Positions 18,313-27,406 of a stretch of 64,000 nt of DNA are shown here, in pieces (position 1 is the first letter of the stretch; the number at the start of each line of letters is the position of its first letter). Source of the stretch: Dokdonella_A sp963775445 (GTDB taxonomy: Bacteria; Pseudomonadota; Gammaproteobacteria; Xanthomonadales; Rhodanobacteraceae); NCBI GenBank assembly GCA_963775445.1, contig CAVZIT010000006.1, positions 620,001 to 684,000 on the forward strand, in the 5' to 3' direction. Both the position numbers and the translations under genes were made by a program. The notes under the pieces are model-generated. The model was not told the DNA's origin and searched no databases. It saw only the letters and a list, made by a program, of their open reading frames with translations.

Positions 18313-19065
18313 TCAACGATACGCACGCACTTCGCCCTCATCCGCCAGGCTGAACGGGGTGAAGTGCGTATTCGAATCATACGTATCGACGCGCTCGCTT
18401 CGCTTGAGGAAGCCGACGACAACGTAAGTCAGCGGCGTCAGCACGACTTCCACGGTCACCTTCATGATCCAGTTGAACCCGATGACCTTGGCGATGGTCT
18501 GGCTCTGCCAGATTCCGATAAAAGCGAGCGGATAGAATGAAAGGCTATCGATGCCTTCTCCGATCAATGTCGAGCCGATGGTGCGAGTCCATAACCAGCG
18601 CCCGGACGTCCAGAGTTTCATTTTCGCCATCACATAGGCGTTTGAAAAATCTCCGAGCCAGAAGCCGACCAGCGACGCCAGCGCGATGCGCCAGGTGTTT
18701 CCGAAAACGATTTCGAGCGCCGGCTGGAGTCTTGCATCGAATGGCTCAGCAGGGCTGACCGGCAGATGGATGATTGCCTCGGACATCAGGCTGGCGAAGA
18801 CCAATGCGCCGAATGCAGCCCAGGTGGCGCGGCGTGCGCGGGCGTATCCATACACTTCCGTCAGCACATCGTCGAAGATGTAGCTGATCGGGAAAAACAG
18901 GTTGCCAGCCCCGAAGGTCAATGCGCCGACCAGCGGCAGCGATACCGTGCACACCTTGGCCGGGCCGATGAGATTCGAACATAGCAGGACCGCGACCATG
19001 CCGCCGACCATCAGATCGTAGTAACGGAATCCCCGCCGCGCGGCTTGCCCCGAAATCGCATTCAC
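18313..19065 (-). CDS. yhhQ: Queuosine precursor transporter, YhhQ (VUT) family
   Basis: YhhQ-type proteins import 7-cyano-7-deazaguanine or 7-aminomethyl-7-deazaguanine for queuosine synthesis. The 250-residue protein has about six membrane segments and the family motifs AGNLFFPISYIFDDVLTEVYGY, then LASLVGFWLGDFSNAYVMAKMK and RTIGSTLIGEGIDSLSFYPLAF. The start is a GTG at 19065, seven bases after GAGGG. The longer open frame upstream overlaps the glycosyltransferase gene and looks non-coding. It lies 53 bases downstream of the GT2 gene. Confidence 0.9.
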   Translation of the reverse strand: MNAISGQAARRGFRYYDLMVGGMVAVLLCSNLIGPAKVCTVSLPLVGALTFGAGNLFFPISYIFDDVLTEVYGYARARRATWAAFGALVFASLMSEAIIHLPVSPAEPFDARLQPALEIVFGNTWRIALASLVGFWLGDFSNAYVMAKMKLWTSGRWLWTRTIGSTLIGEGIDSLSFYPLAFIGIWQSQTIAKVIGFNWIMKVTVEVVLTPLTYVVVGFLKRSERVDTYDSNTHFTPFSLADEGEVRAYR

Positions 19066-19118
19066 TGCGGCGCCCTCATGGAGTGCGCATGTTACCGCAG
19101 GATGTGGGAGTAACTGAG

Positions 19119-20027
19119 CTAATGCGCGCGCGGGGTTCGAGCGCGCACACTCTTGAGCAGCAACCTCGGCATGGACAGCACGAAGTGTGTCCAGATGCCG
19201 CCCCATACGAGCAAACGCAGCAGCGGCTTGCGCGATGCCGGATCGAACTTGCGGAAATAGCGCCACATGCTGCGGTGCTTGTGGCGCGACACGAACCATG
19301 GCCGACCGTGGCTGGAACTGCCCTGGAAGTGGCACACCCGCACCTCGTTCGCAATCGCGACGCGACCGCCGGCGTCGCGAGCGCGGCGGCACAGATCGAG
19401 ATCCTCACAGTGAAGAAAATAACCTTCGTCGAAGCCATGCAGCCGTTCGAACGCGTTGCGGGGCACGCAGATGCAGGCGCCGGAAACCGCCTCGACGTAT
19501 TCGACCGGCATGAGCGGCACGTTTCCCGGCTGCATCTCCACGCCTGCGAAGCCCGGCCACTGCGAGTCCAAACGCGCAAGGCCGGTCATCGTCATCAAGG
19601 CTCGACGCAGGGTCGGGTCCCGGCGCCGATTGCCCCGGGCGGTGTGACCCCGCGCATCACAAACCGCAACCCCGATCACGGCGATCTGACTGTCACTTCG
19701 CAAGACGTCACGCAAGCGGGAAACAGTCTGTGGTTCGAGCAGGCAATCGGGATTGAGAAACAACAGCATATCGCCCCGGGCAACCGCCGCGCCCCGATTG
19801 CAGGCGGCTCCGAATCCAAGATTGGCTTCGTTTTGCAACATCCGCAAGCGCAGACCCTCACGATGCATCGCGGCCACACGCTGTGGCCAGCCGTCGCCCG
19901 ATGCGTTGTCGACGAGCACGACTTCCACTTCTGCAGCCGTGGAGGCAAACGCGCGGTCCACACAATCTCGAAGCAGCGGGCCGCTGTCGGCGGCCACCAC
20001 GATCACGCTGGTCACATCCGCAACCAC
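19119..20027 (-). CDS. Glycosyltransferase family 2 (rhamnosyltransferase-like)
   Basis: A 302-residue GT-A fold glycosyltransferase, probably transferring a sugar onto a cell-surface polysaccharide. It begins VVADVTSVIVVAADSGPLLRDCVD and has VEVVLVDNASGDG, LQNEANLGFGAACNRG and DMLLFLNPDCLLEP, which are nucleotide-sugar and metal-binding motifs. Acceptor-side sequence is GACICVPRNAFERLHGFDEGYFLHCEDLDLCRRA, as in WbbL-type rhamnosyltransferases. The GTG start at 20027 follows AGGGG and avoids overlap with the upstream gene. It is the last glycosyl gene of the wzm-wzt cassette. Confidence 0.88.
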   Translation of the reverse strand: MVADVTSVIVVAADSGPLLRDCVDRAFASTAAEVEVVLVDNASGDGWPQRVAAMHREGLRLRMLQNEANLGFGAACNRGAAVARGDMLLFLNPDCLLEPQTVSRLRDVLRSDSQIAVIGVAVCDARGHTARGNRRRDPTLRRALMTMTGLARLDSQWPGFAGVEMQPGNVPLMPVEYVEAVSGACICVPRNAFERLHGFDEGYFLHCEDLDLCRRARDAGGRVAIANEVRVCHFQGSSSHGRPWFVSRHKHRSMWRYFRKFDPASRKPLLRLLVWGGIWTHFVLSMPRLLLKSVRARTPRAH

Positions 20028-20056
20028 GCTGCCACCCCTGGACGCGTGTGGTTCGA

Positions 20057-21928
20057 TCAGACCGCGCCGAGCAAACGCTCGCCCTCGTCGCGCGCGTGCA
20101 ACCAGAGCGCTGGCCATGCCGCATAAATCGCTGCGAGCTGGCTGGTCTCCCTTCGAAGCGCATCGGCCGCACCGGCGTCATCGATGTTCTCGGCCCAGTC
20201 GCCGAGTCGCGGCGCGCCCTTGTCGATCAGGGCACGCCCGTTGGCTTCGATGATTGCGCGAACGTCTGCCTGCCAATACACCGGTGCATCGGCTGCGGCA
20301 TCGTACTGATGCTGCAGGCGTTCGATCAGATCGGAGCGAACGAAGCCCAGATATTCGCGCAAGAGGCGCACGCGCGCATTTTCGCTGGCACCCGCCATGT
20401 CGCGCAGGTTCGCCGACAACAGCTGCATGCGCTGTCCCGGGTCCTCCGCAAGGTATTCCGGCAATTGCCGCTGCACGAAGTCACCGATGAAATGATTGAA
20501 GCGCGGCGTCGATGCCGCCATCGAAATATTCGAACGCTTGCGCACCGATTCCTGGACGTGGCCGATCGCAACCGGCAACTCGAGGATCAGCGATTCGGGT
20601 CGGCAAAGCCGCGTGACCGCCGAGAACAACAAATCCTCGCCGCGCCCAAGCGGGTTCGTGCACGGCAACAGCAGACTGTTGTCGAGCGCGAACGGGGTGA
20701 ATGTCACATGGGTCGAAACGCGCGCCTGACGGTAGCCGTACCACACGCTGCCAGCATCCATGTTGCGCAGGTACGCTGCGCGGTCGGCGCAAAACGCTGC
20801 GCGGCTGTCTGGATCGAGCAGGTACATCCAGGTGCCGGACTCGGTGCGGGAACTGCCGTAGCTGCCGTGCAGCGTGGCCAGCACCGGTGCATTGGCCTTG
20901 AGGTAATCGAGGCGATTGAGACCGAGGCCGCGCAACGATTCACGCTCAATTGCATAGCGATTTCCAGACGCCAGGGCGCCGAACGAATGCCCAGCCGCCG
21001 AAAGATGCAGCGCAAACGGATCCTCGGCAATTTCCTCGCCGGCGCCGAGCGCCTCCTCGATATTGCGATGGAACTCGGCAAATGCCGCGGGTGCGGGATT
21101 CGGATCGAGTCCTGTCATGGCACCGTCGGGACGCCGCAGCGGCAAGCGATGGTCGTCGTCGAGCAGCACCAGTCGCGCGCCCGCCGAAAGCAGCAGCGCA
21201 AGATTGAAACCACGGCCACCACCGAAACGCGCGTTGGCGTCGGAGCCGTTGCGCAACAGGAGCGCAGGCAGCACATCCGCCGCCTGGGGCACGGACTTGG
21301 CCAGCCGCGCGACCAGACGCTGCTGCTCCGCCGAGCCGAGATAAGTCAACTTGCACCCCGTTGCGCGCGCGAACTCCCGCAGCAGATCACGATGGCGGTT
21401 GGCTGCGTCGGTCGAGGTTGAGTCGTCGAGAAGCACGTAATGATGATTGCTGCGCCAGCGCCGCTCGTAATCGGTGAGAGACGCAAACAGGCATTCGAGT
21501 TGTGCGGGCCGATCGCAGGCGCGGATAAAAATGGCCCGCAGGGCAGCCGGTGCAGACTCGACGGTCGACGTGATGCGCGTGAGGAATTCGCGGTCGGAAA
21601 TCAGCAGCCCACGGCTTTCGAGACTCTGGAGCACCCGACCCACGCTGTCTCGCTGTGCCTGCAAGCCCGGTATCGTCGCGAGAATGCGCGAAACATGCTC
21701 GTCCAGGGAGCGGAATTGGCGACATTGGTCCAGCGCCTGCAACACCTGGTAGGTCATCACGTGGGTTTCGCCGGTGCGCTTGACCTGGAATATGCATTCG
21801 TTGTTCGACAACGACGCAACCAGCCCGTCCTCAGATGCGAACAAGGGCGCGGCCGGATCCGGGCGCGGCGCGGCGTGTGGCGCTCCGAGCGTTCCGTAAT
21901 TGATTTCGTAACTGAGTTCGCTATTCAT
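20057..21928 (-). CDS. Large glycosyltransferase-like protein with N-terminal PqqD-like domain
   Basis: A 623-residue protein of no precisely known function. Residues about 30-115 resemble a PqqD-type winged helix: a strand region, then TYQVLQALDQCRQFRSLDEH and VLQSLESRGLLIS, like the 'L..LDG.RTl.ei ... L..L...GLL' pattern. From about 130 it looks like a GT-A glycosyltransferase: RAIFIRACDRPAQLECLFASL, YVLLDDS and, near residues 257-259, LVLLDDDHRLP, a probable DxD-type metal site, with FGGGRGFNLALLLSAGA before it. The C-terminal ~300 residues are unassigned. It lies between the methyltransferase and the GT2 gene. The ATG at 21928 is chosen over a TTG at 21940. The domain assignments are by eye. 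Confidence 0.6.
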   Translation of the reverse strand: MNSELSYEINYGTLGAPHAAPRPDPAAPLFASEDGLVASLSNNECIFQVKRTGETHVMTYQVLQALDQCRQFRSLDEHVSRILATIPGLQAQRDSVGRVLQSLESRGLLISDREFLTRITSTVESAPAALRAIFIRACDRPAQLECLFASLTDYERRWRSNHHYVLLDDSTSTDAANRHRDLLREFARATGCKLTYLGSAEQQRLVARLAKSVPQAADVLPALLLRNGSDANARFGGGRGFNLALLLSAGARLVLLDDDHRLPLRRPDGAMTGLDPNPAPAAFAEFHRNIEEALGAGEEIAEDPFALHLSAAGHSFGALASGNRYAIERESLRGLGLNRLDYLKANAPVLATLHGSYGSSRTESGTWMYLLDPDSRAAFCADRAAYLRNMDAGSVWYGYRQARVSTHVTFTPFALDNSLLLPCTNPLGRGEDLLFSAVTRLCRPESLILELPVAIGHVQESVRKRSNISMAASTPRFNHFIGDFVQRQLPEYLAEDPGQRMQLLSANLRDMAGASENARVRLLREYLGFVRSDLIERLQHQYDAAADAPVYWQADVRAIIEANGRALIDKGAPRLGDWAENIDDAGAADALRRETSQLAAIYAAWPALWLHARDEGERLLGAV

Positions 21929-21936
21929 CGGGCCAA

Positions 21937-22869
21937 TCAATCACGCCGCCGCCAGCGCCACCAGCGACCCAGGCGCAAGGGTTTACCACTGACGGTCTGG
22001 GCTATGGTCGCGGGTTGCTTCGCATGCAACGCAGCCTCGAGTTCGGCGATGCGCGCGCCGGCCTGCATATTCTTCCGGATTTCGTGATTGTAATGGGAGT
22101 AGATGGTTTCGTCGCGATCACCGAATACCGAAAGCGCCGGGGTCGGCAGCAACTGATCGTCCTTTTGGCACAGGGCGATGAAATACAGCGGAGCGTAGGA
22201 AAGTCCGGGTTCGATCGTTCCCTCCCGAGGATTCGCTGTCCACGCCTCCAAGGCGCCATCGGCGATACGTCCCCCGTCAGGTTCGTCCACCGGCCATATG
22301 TTCGATTGGAACAACAACTTCTGGCCGAAAAGCCGAATGCCGCGAAAATGCGGTTTCAGCAACCCAACGAGTTCGTCGCGGCAAAGCTCGCGCACGTGGA
22401 ATTCGTTGCGAAAACCGGAGGTCTCGCTGTACGTTCGGCGGTCGGGAGAAGAGACCAGCAGGACGCCGTCGTCGGCCAGCACACGCGCGAAGCCGGCGAT
22501 GAGCTCGGCCTGCGCCGCCAGATGCTCCAGGGTTTCGAACGATACAACGACATCGAAATATCGGTCGGGAAATTCGAGCGCCGAAGCGTCGGCGCGCTCA
22601 AACCGCAATCGCGGCTGGTTTCCGTAGCGCGACCGCGCGTGCTCGATGGCCTCGCTGGAAATATCGACGCCGATGACTTCAGCGGCGACCTCGGCCAGCG
22701 AAGCCGAGCCGTATCCTTCGCCACACGCCGCGTCGAGAACGCGCTTGCCGGAAGCGAATCGCCTGGCGAACGCATAGCGATGCCAATGCTCGTACCAGAT
22801 TTCGCGCCGGCATTCGGGGGTAAAGCGCTCACCCGTGAACGGCAACGTCGACGGCTTGTCTGTGCTCAC
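21937..22869 (-). CDS. SAM-dependent methyltransferase of the polysaccharide cassette
   Basis: A 310-residue class I methyltransferase. Motif I is KRVLDAACGEGYGSA (about 42-56), followed by VIGVDISSEAIEHA, FERADASALEF and VVVSFETLEHLAAQAELI. After the catalytic domain come a short helical stretch (RKNMQAGARIAELEAALHAK) and a strongly basic tail ending WWRWRRRD. The GTG start overlaps the wzt stop (GTGA), so it is translated with the ATPase. Position and architecture suggest it modifies the exported glycan, possibly at its non-reducing end as WbdD-type terminators do; this is inference. Confidence 0.82.
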   Translation of the reverse strand: MSTDKPSTLPFTGERFTPECRREIWYEHWHRYAFARRFASGKRVLDAACGEGYGSASLAEVAAEVIGVDISSEAIEHARSRYGNQPRLRFERADASALEFPDRYFDVVVSFETLEHLAAQAELIAGFARVLADDGVLLVSSPDRRTYSETSGFRNEFHVRELCRDELVGLLKPHFRGIRLFGQKLLFQSNIWPVDEPDGGRIADGALEAWTANPREGTIEPGLSYAPLYFIALCQKDDQLLPTPALSVFGDRDETIYSHYNHEIRKNMQAGARIAELEAALHAKQPATIAQTVSGKPLRLGRWWRWRRRD

Positions 22870-24086
22870 GGTCCGGTCTCGTCGGAACTTCCACGCCACC
22901 GGTGGGCAAGTCGGATCAGTCCGAACTCGCGCGACTCGCCGCGGATGGTGAAATCGCGCTCGAGAGTGTCGAACAGGCGCATGCCCTCGGTATCGAGCGG
23001 GTGCGCCTTGACCACGTAACTTCCAGGCAGCAGACACAGGGCGGGGAATTCGATCTCTCCGACGTAAGTGTTCGCGTGCGTGCGATCGAGTTGATGCGAA
23101 TCCATTTCGGTACTTACCCCATAAACCGCCGTTCCGTCTGCGCGCACGATGCCCACGACCAAGGTGGGTATTCGACCTTCGCGCGAGCGCACCGTTACTC
23201 TCACCCGCAGAGTGTCGCCGATGTCCAGCAGTAGCGGCTGGCTGGTGTCTTCACCGTTCAGCTCGACCCCGAGCAGGGAAAATTCGAGACCGGGATCATC
23301 GGGCGCGGTGCGGACGCGGTGCGTGCTCGTCTTGCGCTCGTGGTAGGCAAGATAGGCTTGCGTAACGTCGAACACATCACCCGCCATGGCCATTTCGCCC
23401 GCCCTCAGCCAGCACGCCTGGCGGCACAGTTTCTGGACGTGATACATGCTGTGCGACACCAGCATCAGCGTCCCGCCATCGCCGAGATAGCCTTCCATCC
23501 ACTTGATGCATTTCTTCTGGAACGATTCGTCGCCGACCGCCAGCACCTCGTCGGTGATCAACAAATCCGGTTTGAGCGCGGCGACCACGGCAAAGCCGAG
23601 GCGCACCACCATGCCGGACGAATAGTGCTTCACCGGCTCGTCGACATAATCGCCGATATCCGCGAACTCGATGATCCGGGGCAGCCGCTCGCGCAATTCC
23701 TCGGTCCCGAAACCATGCAGCGCCATTGCCATCGCGACGTTATCTCGCCCGCTGTATTCGGGGTGGAAGCCTGCACCAAGTTCCAGCAGCGCGCCGATAT
23801 CGCCATGCACCGCGACGCTTCCGCTGCTTGGCGTCAGCACGCCGGTGACGAGCTTCAGCAGGGTGGATTTTCCGGCACCGTTCTCTCCTATCAATCCAAG
23901 CGACTCGCCTCGCCTTACCTCAAGATCGATATTGCGCAAGACACTCACGCGTTCGGGATCGTTGCGCCCGAACAGCAAGCGACCGAGCGCGCGCAATCGA
24001 TCGCTGCTGCGGTGCACCTTCGGATAAGACTTGCCGATACCCCTGACTTCCACCAAGGGGCGCTGTGCATCCAGCGGCGCATTCAC
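22866..24086 (-). CDS. wzt: ABC transporter ATP-binding protein for polysaccharide export, with C-terminal glycan-binding domain
   Basis: Wzt powers export of undecaprenyl-linked O-polysaccharide through the inner membrane. The 406-residue protein has Walker A GENGAGKST (about 67-75), ELGAGFHPEYSGRDN, a signature region HYSSGMVVRLGFAVVAAL and Walker B DLLITDEVLAVGDESF, all typical of Wzt/TagH ATPases. Residues about 255-406 form a separate beta-rich domain (FSLLGVELNGEDTSQP onward), the position of the Wzt C-terminal domain that recognises the glycan end. The GTG start overlaps the wzm stop (GTGA). The long upstream open frame is the shadow of wzm. Confidence 0.93.
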   Translation of the reverse strand: MNAPLDAQRPLVEVRGIGKSYPKVHRSSDRLRALGRLLFGRNDPERVSVLRNIDLEVRRGESLGLIGENGAGKSTLLKLVTGVLTPSSGSVAVHGDIGALLELGAGFHPEYSGRDNVAMAMALHGFGTEELRERLPRIIEFADIGDYVDEPVKHYSSGMVVRLGFAVVAALKPDLLITDEVLAVGDESFQKKCIKWMEGYLGDGGTLMLVSHSMYHVQKLCRQACWLRAGEMAMAGDVFDVTQAYLAYHERKTSTHRVRTAPDDPGLEFSLLGVELNGEDTSQPLLLDIGDTLRVRVTVRSREGRIPTLVVGIVRADGTAVYGVSTEMDSHQLDRTHANTYVGEIEFPALCLLPGSYVVKAHPLDTEGMRLFDTLERDFTIRGESREFGLIRLAHRWRGSSDETGP

Positions 24087-24868
24087 AGGAAATCCTCGAA
24101 ATGCGGATCGAGGCGCCGGAAGATACGGTGCCCGAACCAGCAGACAACGAGGGCGACCACGCACGCGATACCCGCGCTGCGCCAACCAGTCGTGCCATGG
24201 TGCAACAGCAAACTCCGGAACGCGTTTGCGTAGAACGTGAACGGATTGAGATCGAGCCAGTCGCGCACGCGCGCGGGCAACATGCTCTGATCGTAGAAAA
24301 TGGGTGCCGCAAACATCATCAAGGTCAATATCTGGCCCAGCGCCTGCACCAGATCGCGCACAAACACCTGTACCGCGGCACACAGCAGCGACAGACCGAA
24401 AGCCAAAACGAACAGGGGTACGTACAACACGATGGCCGGAAGCAGGCCGGACAACGCGATCTGGTATCCGGTTGCGGCGAGTACGAGGACAATCGCCACG
24501 AAGCCAATCAGATGCACGATGAAGCTCGATCCTGCGGTAGCCAAGACCAGCAACTCCCGTGGCACTACGACCTTGCCGATCAGCGCGGCATTGTCCTGGA
24601 TCGCCGTGGTCGATCGCAGGATCGCCTCGGAGAATGCCGTCCATGGCCACAAGGCCGTCACCAGAAACGGGACATAGCCCGGCGCGTCGGCACCCGGCAG
24701 GCGCGCCTTGAAGACATGCACGAAGACAAACGCATACACGGCCAGCTGAATGAGCGGCTGGAACAATGCCCACAGCCCCCCGGAAAAGCTGCCGGCAAAG
24801 CGGTTGCGCAATTCGCGCCCCACGAAACGCGCGACGAGGACTGGAAGACGGAATTTCAAGCGGCTCAC
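24083..24868 (-). CDS. wzm: ABC transporter permease for polysaccharide export
   Basis: Wzm is the membrane half of the O-polysaccharide exporter. The 261-residue protein has the ABC2-type layout: an amphipathic N-terminus (LVARFVGRELRNRFAGSFSG), six hydrophobic segments, FQPLIQLAVYAFVFVHVF, VFVRDLVQALGQILTLMMF and the WLDLNPFTFYANAFR loop characteristic of Wzm. The GTG at 24868 gives the usual length. A 38-codon upstream extension would be arginine-rich and unlike the family. It is the first gene of the five-gene minus-strand cassette. Confidence 0.92.
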   Translation of the reverse strand: MSRLKFRLPVLVARFVGRELRNRFAGSFSGGLWALFQPLIQLAVYAFVFVHVFKARLPGADAPGYVPFLVTALWPWTAFSEAILRSTTAIQDNAALIGKVVVPRELLVLATAGSSFIVHLIGFVAIVLVLAATGYQIALSGLLPAIVLYVPLFVLAFGLSLLCAAVQVFVRDLVQALGQILTLMMFAAPIFYDQSMLPARVRDWLDLNPFTFYANAFRSLLLHHGTTGWRSAGIACVVALVVCWFGHRIFRRLDPHFEDFL

Positions 24869-25136
24869 CGATTCGGAACCAGCGCATTGTAGGGTACGCG
24901 TCACCGCAGCTCGCCGGGAAAACCCGGGACCGGGCCCGCGATCACCTCTGACCGCCCGTCGGGCGCTGACGCGGGCACTCATTGGAGTTCACGCCTGCCG
25001 ACTTTCTCTGCGTGCAGGAGGAAGGCTGCTCGCCACCTGTCCTGCCCGCGCCCCGCGCAACAGGCCCGTTATCGGCAGCGAAACGGTCCAGGCCCAAGAG
25101 GCGCTCGCTACGGACCCCAAGCCGCGCTGCACCCAA

Positions 25137-26093
25137 TCAGTCGCCGGAAGATGGAGCCTGCTTCGTTGGGGGGGTCGCTTGTGGCTTTTCGGCATAGCGC
25201 GTGCGCAATGACGCCACCAGATCCGGATTGGCATCGAGCTTGCGACTGCGCAACTCGGCGCTGTGATTGCGCACGCTCTTGTCGACATAATCCGATCGCA
25301 GTTTGGCGATTATCTGATCCTTGACCTCGGCGAACGTCTCCTGCCGATCGGGCGCGCGGGATATCAGCTTGAGGACGTGAAAACCATAAGGCGTCTTGAC
25401 GATCTGCGAGATATCACCCGGCTTCTTCAGCGCGGCAGCAGCAGCGGCAAAAGCGGGATCGTAACGACCTGAACCGACATCGGTCATCAATCCGTGATTG
25501 TCCGATTTGCCCGGATCCTCCGAATACTCTTCCACCAGTCCGTCGAACTGGTCCGGATGCTCACGCGCCTTTGCTTCGATAGACTGCGCCAAGGTCCTCG
25601 CCTCGTCGTCGCTATGCTTCTTCGTGGAGACGAGCACATGCTTGACGTCGATGCGCCCGTGCTCGACGTACTTGTCCTTGTGGCCGAGATATTCCTCGCG
25701 CGCCAATTCGTCAAAATCGGGCAGCTTGATGTCCTTGCGAAACCGAACCATTCGATCACGCGCCAGTACTTCGTCGGTGGCCAGCTGGATTTGCCGGGCG
25801 ACGGCGGGATCCTTCTCCAGATCGAGCTTGCGCGCCTCGACGGCGAGTTGCTTCTGCACAAGCAATCCGGTGAGCATGGTCTGGATGCGCTCGGGATTAT
25901 TGAAGAACCCGGCGCGCTTGTCCTCCGGAATGTTTGCCGCGTAGGCGTCGACGTCTCCGAGCGTCAGACTGACGCCGCCCTGGCTGACAACAACTGCGTC
26001 CGCATCTGCCGATGCGGCCACCCCAGGCCATGACGCGACGCTCAACAGACAAGCCAATAACGCCGTCGAAATTCCACGGTGACAAATCCGCAT
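25137..26093 (-). CDS. Periplasmic parvulin-type peptidyl-prolyl isomerase
   Basis: A 318-residue exported PpiC/rotamase-family protein that probably assists folding of secreted or outer-membrane proteins. A signal peptide ends near WPGVAASA. The parvulin domain spans about residues 145-250: IDVKHVLVSTKKHSDDEA, LVEEYSEDPGKSDNHGLM and IVKTPYGFHVLKLISR. A SurA/PrsA-like helical N-domain precedes it and a hydrophilic tail rich in Pro, Gln and Ala follows. GGAGG five bases before the ATG at 26093 sets the start. A terminator separates it from the upstream secreted-protein gene. Confidence 0.88.
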   Translation of the reverse strand: MRICHRGISTALLACLLSVASWPGVAASADADAVVVSQGGVSLTLGDVDAYAANIPEDKRAGFFNNPERIQTMLTGLLVQKQLAVEARKLDLEKDPAVARQIQLATDEVLARDRMVRFRKDIKLPDFDELAREEYLGHKDKYVEHGRIDVKHVLVSTKKHSDDEARTLAQSIEAKAREHPDQFDGLVEEYSEDPGKSDNHGLMTDVGSGRYDPAFAAAAAALKKPGDISQIVKTPYGFHVLKLISRAPDRQETFAEVKDQIIAKLRSDYVDKSVRNHSAELRSRKLDANPDLVASLRTRYAEKPQATPPTKQAPSSGD

Positions 26094-26103
26094 GAAGTCC
26101 TCC

Positions 26104-26139
26104 AAAGAAAAACGCCATCGCCCGCTGGTGGCGATGGCG
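26104..26139 (-). terminator. Intrinsic terminator after the secreted-protein gene
   Basis: CGCCATCGCC and GGCGATGGCG form a perfect 10-base-pair stem (26113-26122 with 26130-26139) around a 7-base loop. On the minus strand the 3' side continues GTTTTTCTTT. It lies 21 bases past the stop of the gene at 26161-27255 and just before the parvulin gene. Confidence 0.85.
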
Positions 26140-26160
26140 CATTGCGCGCGTTTGCGCGAC

Positions 26161-27255
26161 TTAGTCCAGCAAGCGGCCGAGCCCGCTCATGACGCAACTG
26201 GGGCCGGCGCAGTATGAGTTTGTGGGGTCATTGAGCGGCGACATCATGATATTGAGGTAATAGGTATGACCCGGAATCAACGGACACACGCTGGATGGAA
26301 TGTCGCCGCCAATGGCCCATACGAGGAGCGGCGATCCTTGATTACCACCATCAATGACGCACCCGGGATGGACAATATCCACATAGAAATCGCCACAGGT
26401 CTCGCTGATCGAAGCCGAGGTATGACTTACATCGCCGGCGATATTCGCGCGATTGAACTCGCCGTGAAAATTTACCGGATTGAGCGGCACCGTAAACTGG
26501 GCGGCAAGATACTTGTTGCGCGGCAAGGTATCGATATAGGCGATCTGATTGTTGACCGCGGGCCATGGGGAGGGAGTCTGGCCCGGTCCGCCGCGCCCCC
26601 AGATGTTCTCATACTGGGTAAGGTCCTGGTTGACTGCCGTACCGAATCCGGGAACATAAGTCACATTGCCGGTCGTCAGCCGCGTAAGCCCGGTCGGATC
26701 GACGCACGCAGTGCCACCTCCGGTACTTGCAACCGTTGTTGCTGACGACGAGACCGTGGTCGGGTTGTTGCCATCCGTGCAAATCAGATTGAAATTGTAG
26801 GTGCCATCGACGCTCGCGTTGATCGTCGCGGAATGCGCAGCGGCACAGCTCGATGTCGAAGTGCAGGCGTTGCCCGACGTGGGCCAGTCTGGCGAGCTGA
26901 AACCATCCGGGAACGAACTTCCGTTGTAAACGCACGAGGTCGCATTCGCCACGGACCAGGTCAGCGTGAGATCCGTTCCCGTTGCCACGCTGGCCGGAAT
27001 ATCTCCGGCCAACGGGTTGGTGAAACTCGGAGCGGGGACAGATGTCTGGCATCCCGAGCCGAACGTTCCGTTCGCGAGCAGGTGGCCGGTGACCGGATCA
27101 AGATGGATGCCTGCTGAATCGGTCACGAAAAGGCATGGGCTGGCCTGACCGTAGCTCAATTCCAGGGTGGTCTGCGCGTGGCCAATCAATGCGTGGCCGG
27201 CAAATACCGCCATGCACGCGAGCAGCGGCAAGCGCCGAACAAAAGAAAACATCAT
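26161..27255 (-). CDS. Secreted protein of unknown function, Cys-rich with an Ig-like region
   Basis: A 364-residue exported protein I cannot assign to a named family. The signal peptide (VRRLPLLACMAVFAGHALIGHAQ) fixes the start; AGGAG lies just before the ATG pair at 27255/27252. A middle part from about residue 75 to 180 (TGTDLTLTWSVANATSCVYN, then ASVDGTYNFNLICTDGNN) looks like an Ig/PKD-type beta sandwich with paired cysteines. The C-terminal half is rich in Asn, Gly and Pro, with SETCGDFYVDIVHPGCV. An intrinsic terminator follows. It lies 3 kb from the type II secretion cluster and could be a substrate, which is inference. Confidence 0.75.
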   Translation of the reverse strand: MMFSFVRRLPLLACMAVFAGHALIGHAQTTLELSYGQASPCLFVTDSAGIHLDPVTGHLLANGTFGSGCQTSVPAPSFTNPLAGDIPASVATGTDLTLTWSVANATSCVYNGSSFPDGFSSPDWPTSGNACTSTSSCAAAHSATINASVDGTYNFNLICTDGNNPTTVSSSATTVASTGGGTACVDPTGLTRLTTGNVTYVPGFGTAVNQDLTQYENIWGRGGPGQTPSPWPAVNNQIAYIDTLPRNKYLAAQFTVPLNPVNFHGEFNRANIAGDVSHTSASISETCGDFYVDIVHPGCVIDGGNQGSPLLVWAIGGDIPSSVCPLIPGHTYYLNIMMSPLNDPTNSYCAGPSCVMSGLGRLLD

Positions 27256-27406
27256 CGTCTCCTGGACATACTTGGAGCTTATTGTACCGCCCGCTGCGCC
27301 GCCATGACCAGCAGCACTTGTGCCGACGATAACACGATCACACAAAAGGTTGCGCAAAGGATGGGTTGCAAAATCTGCGCGGGGTTGCCCGACGACTGTA
27401 GTTCCT

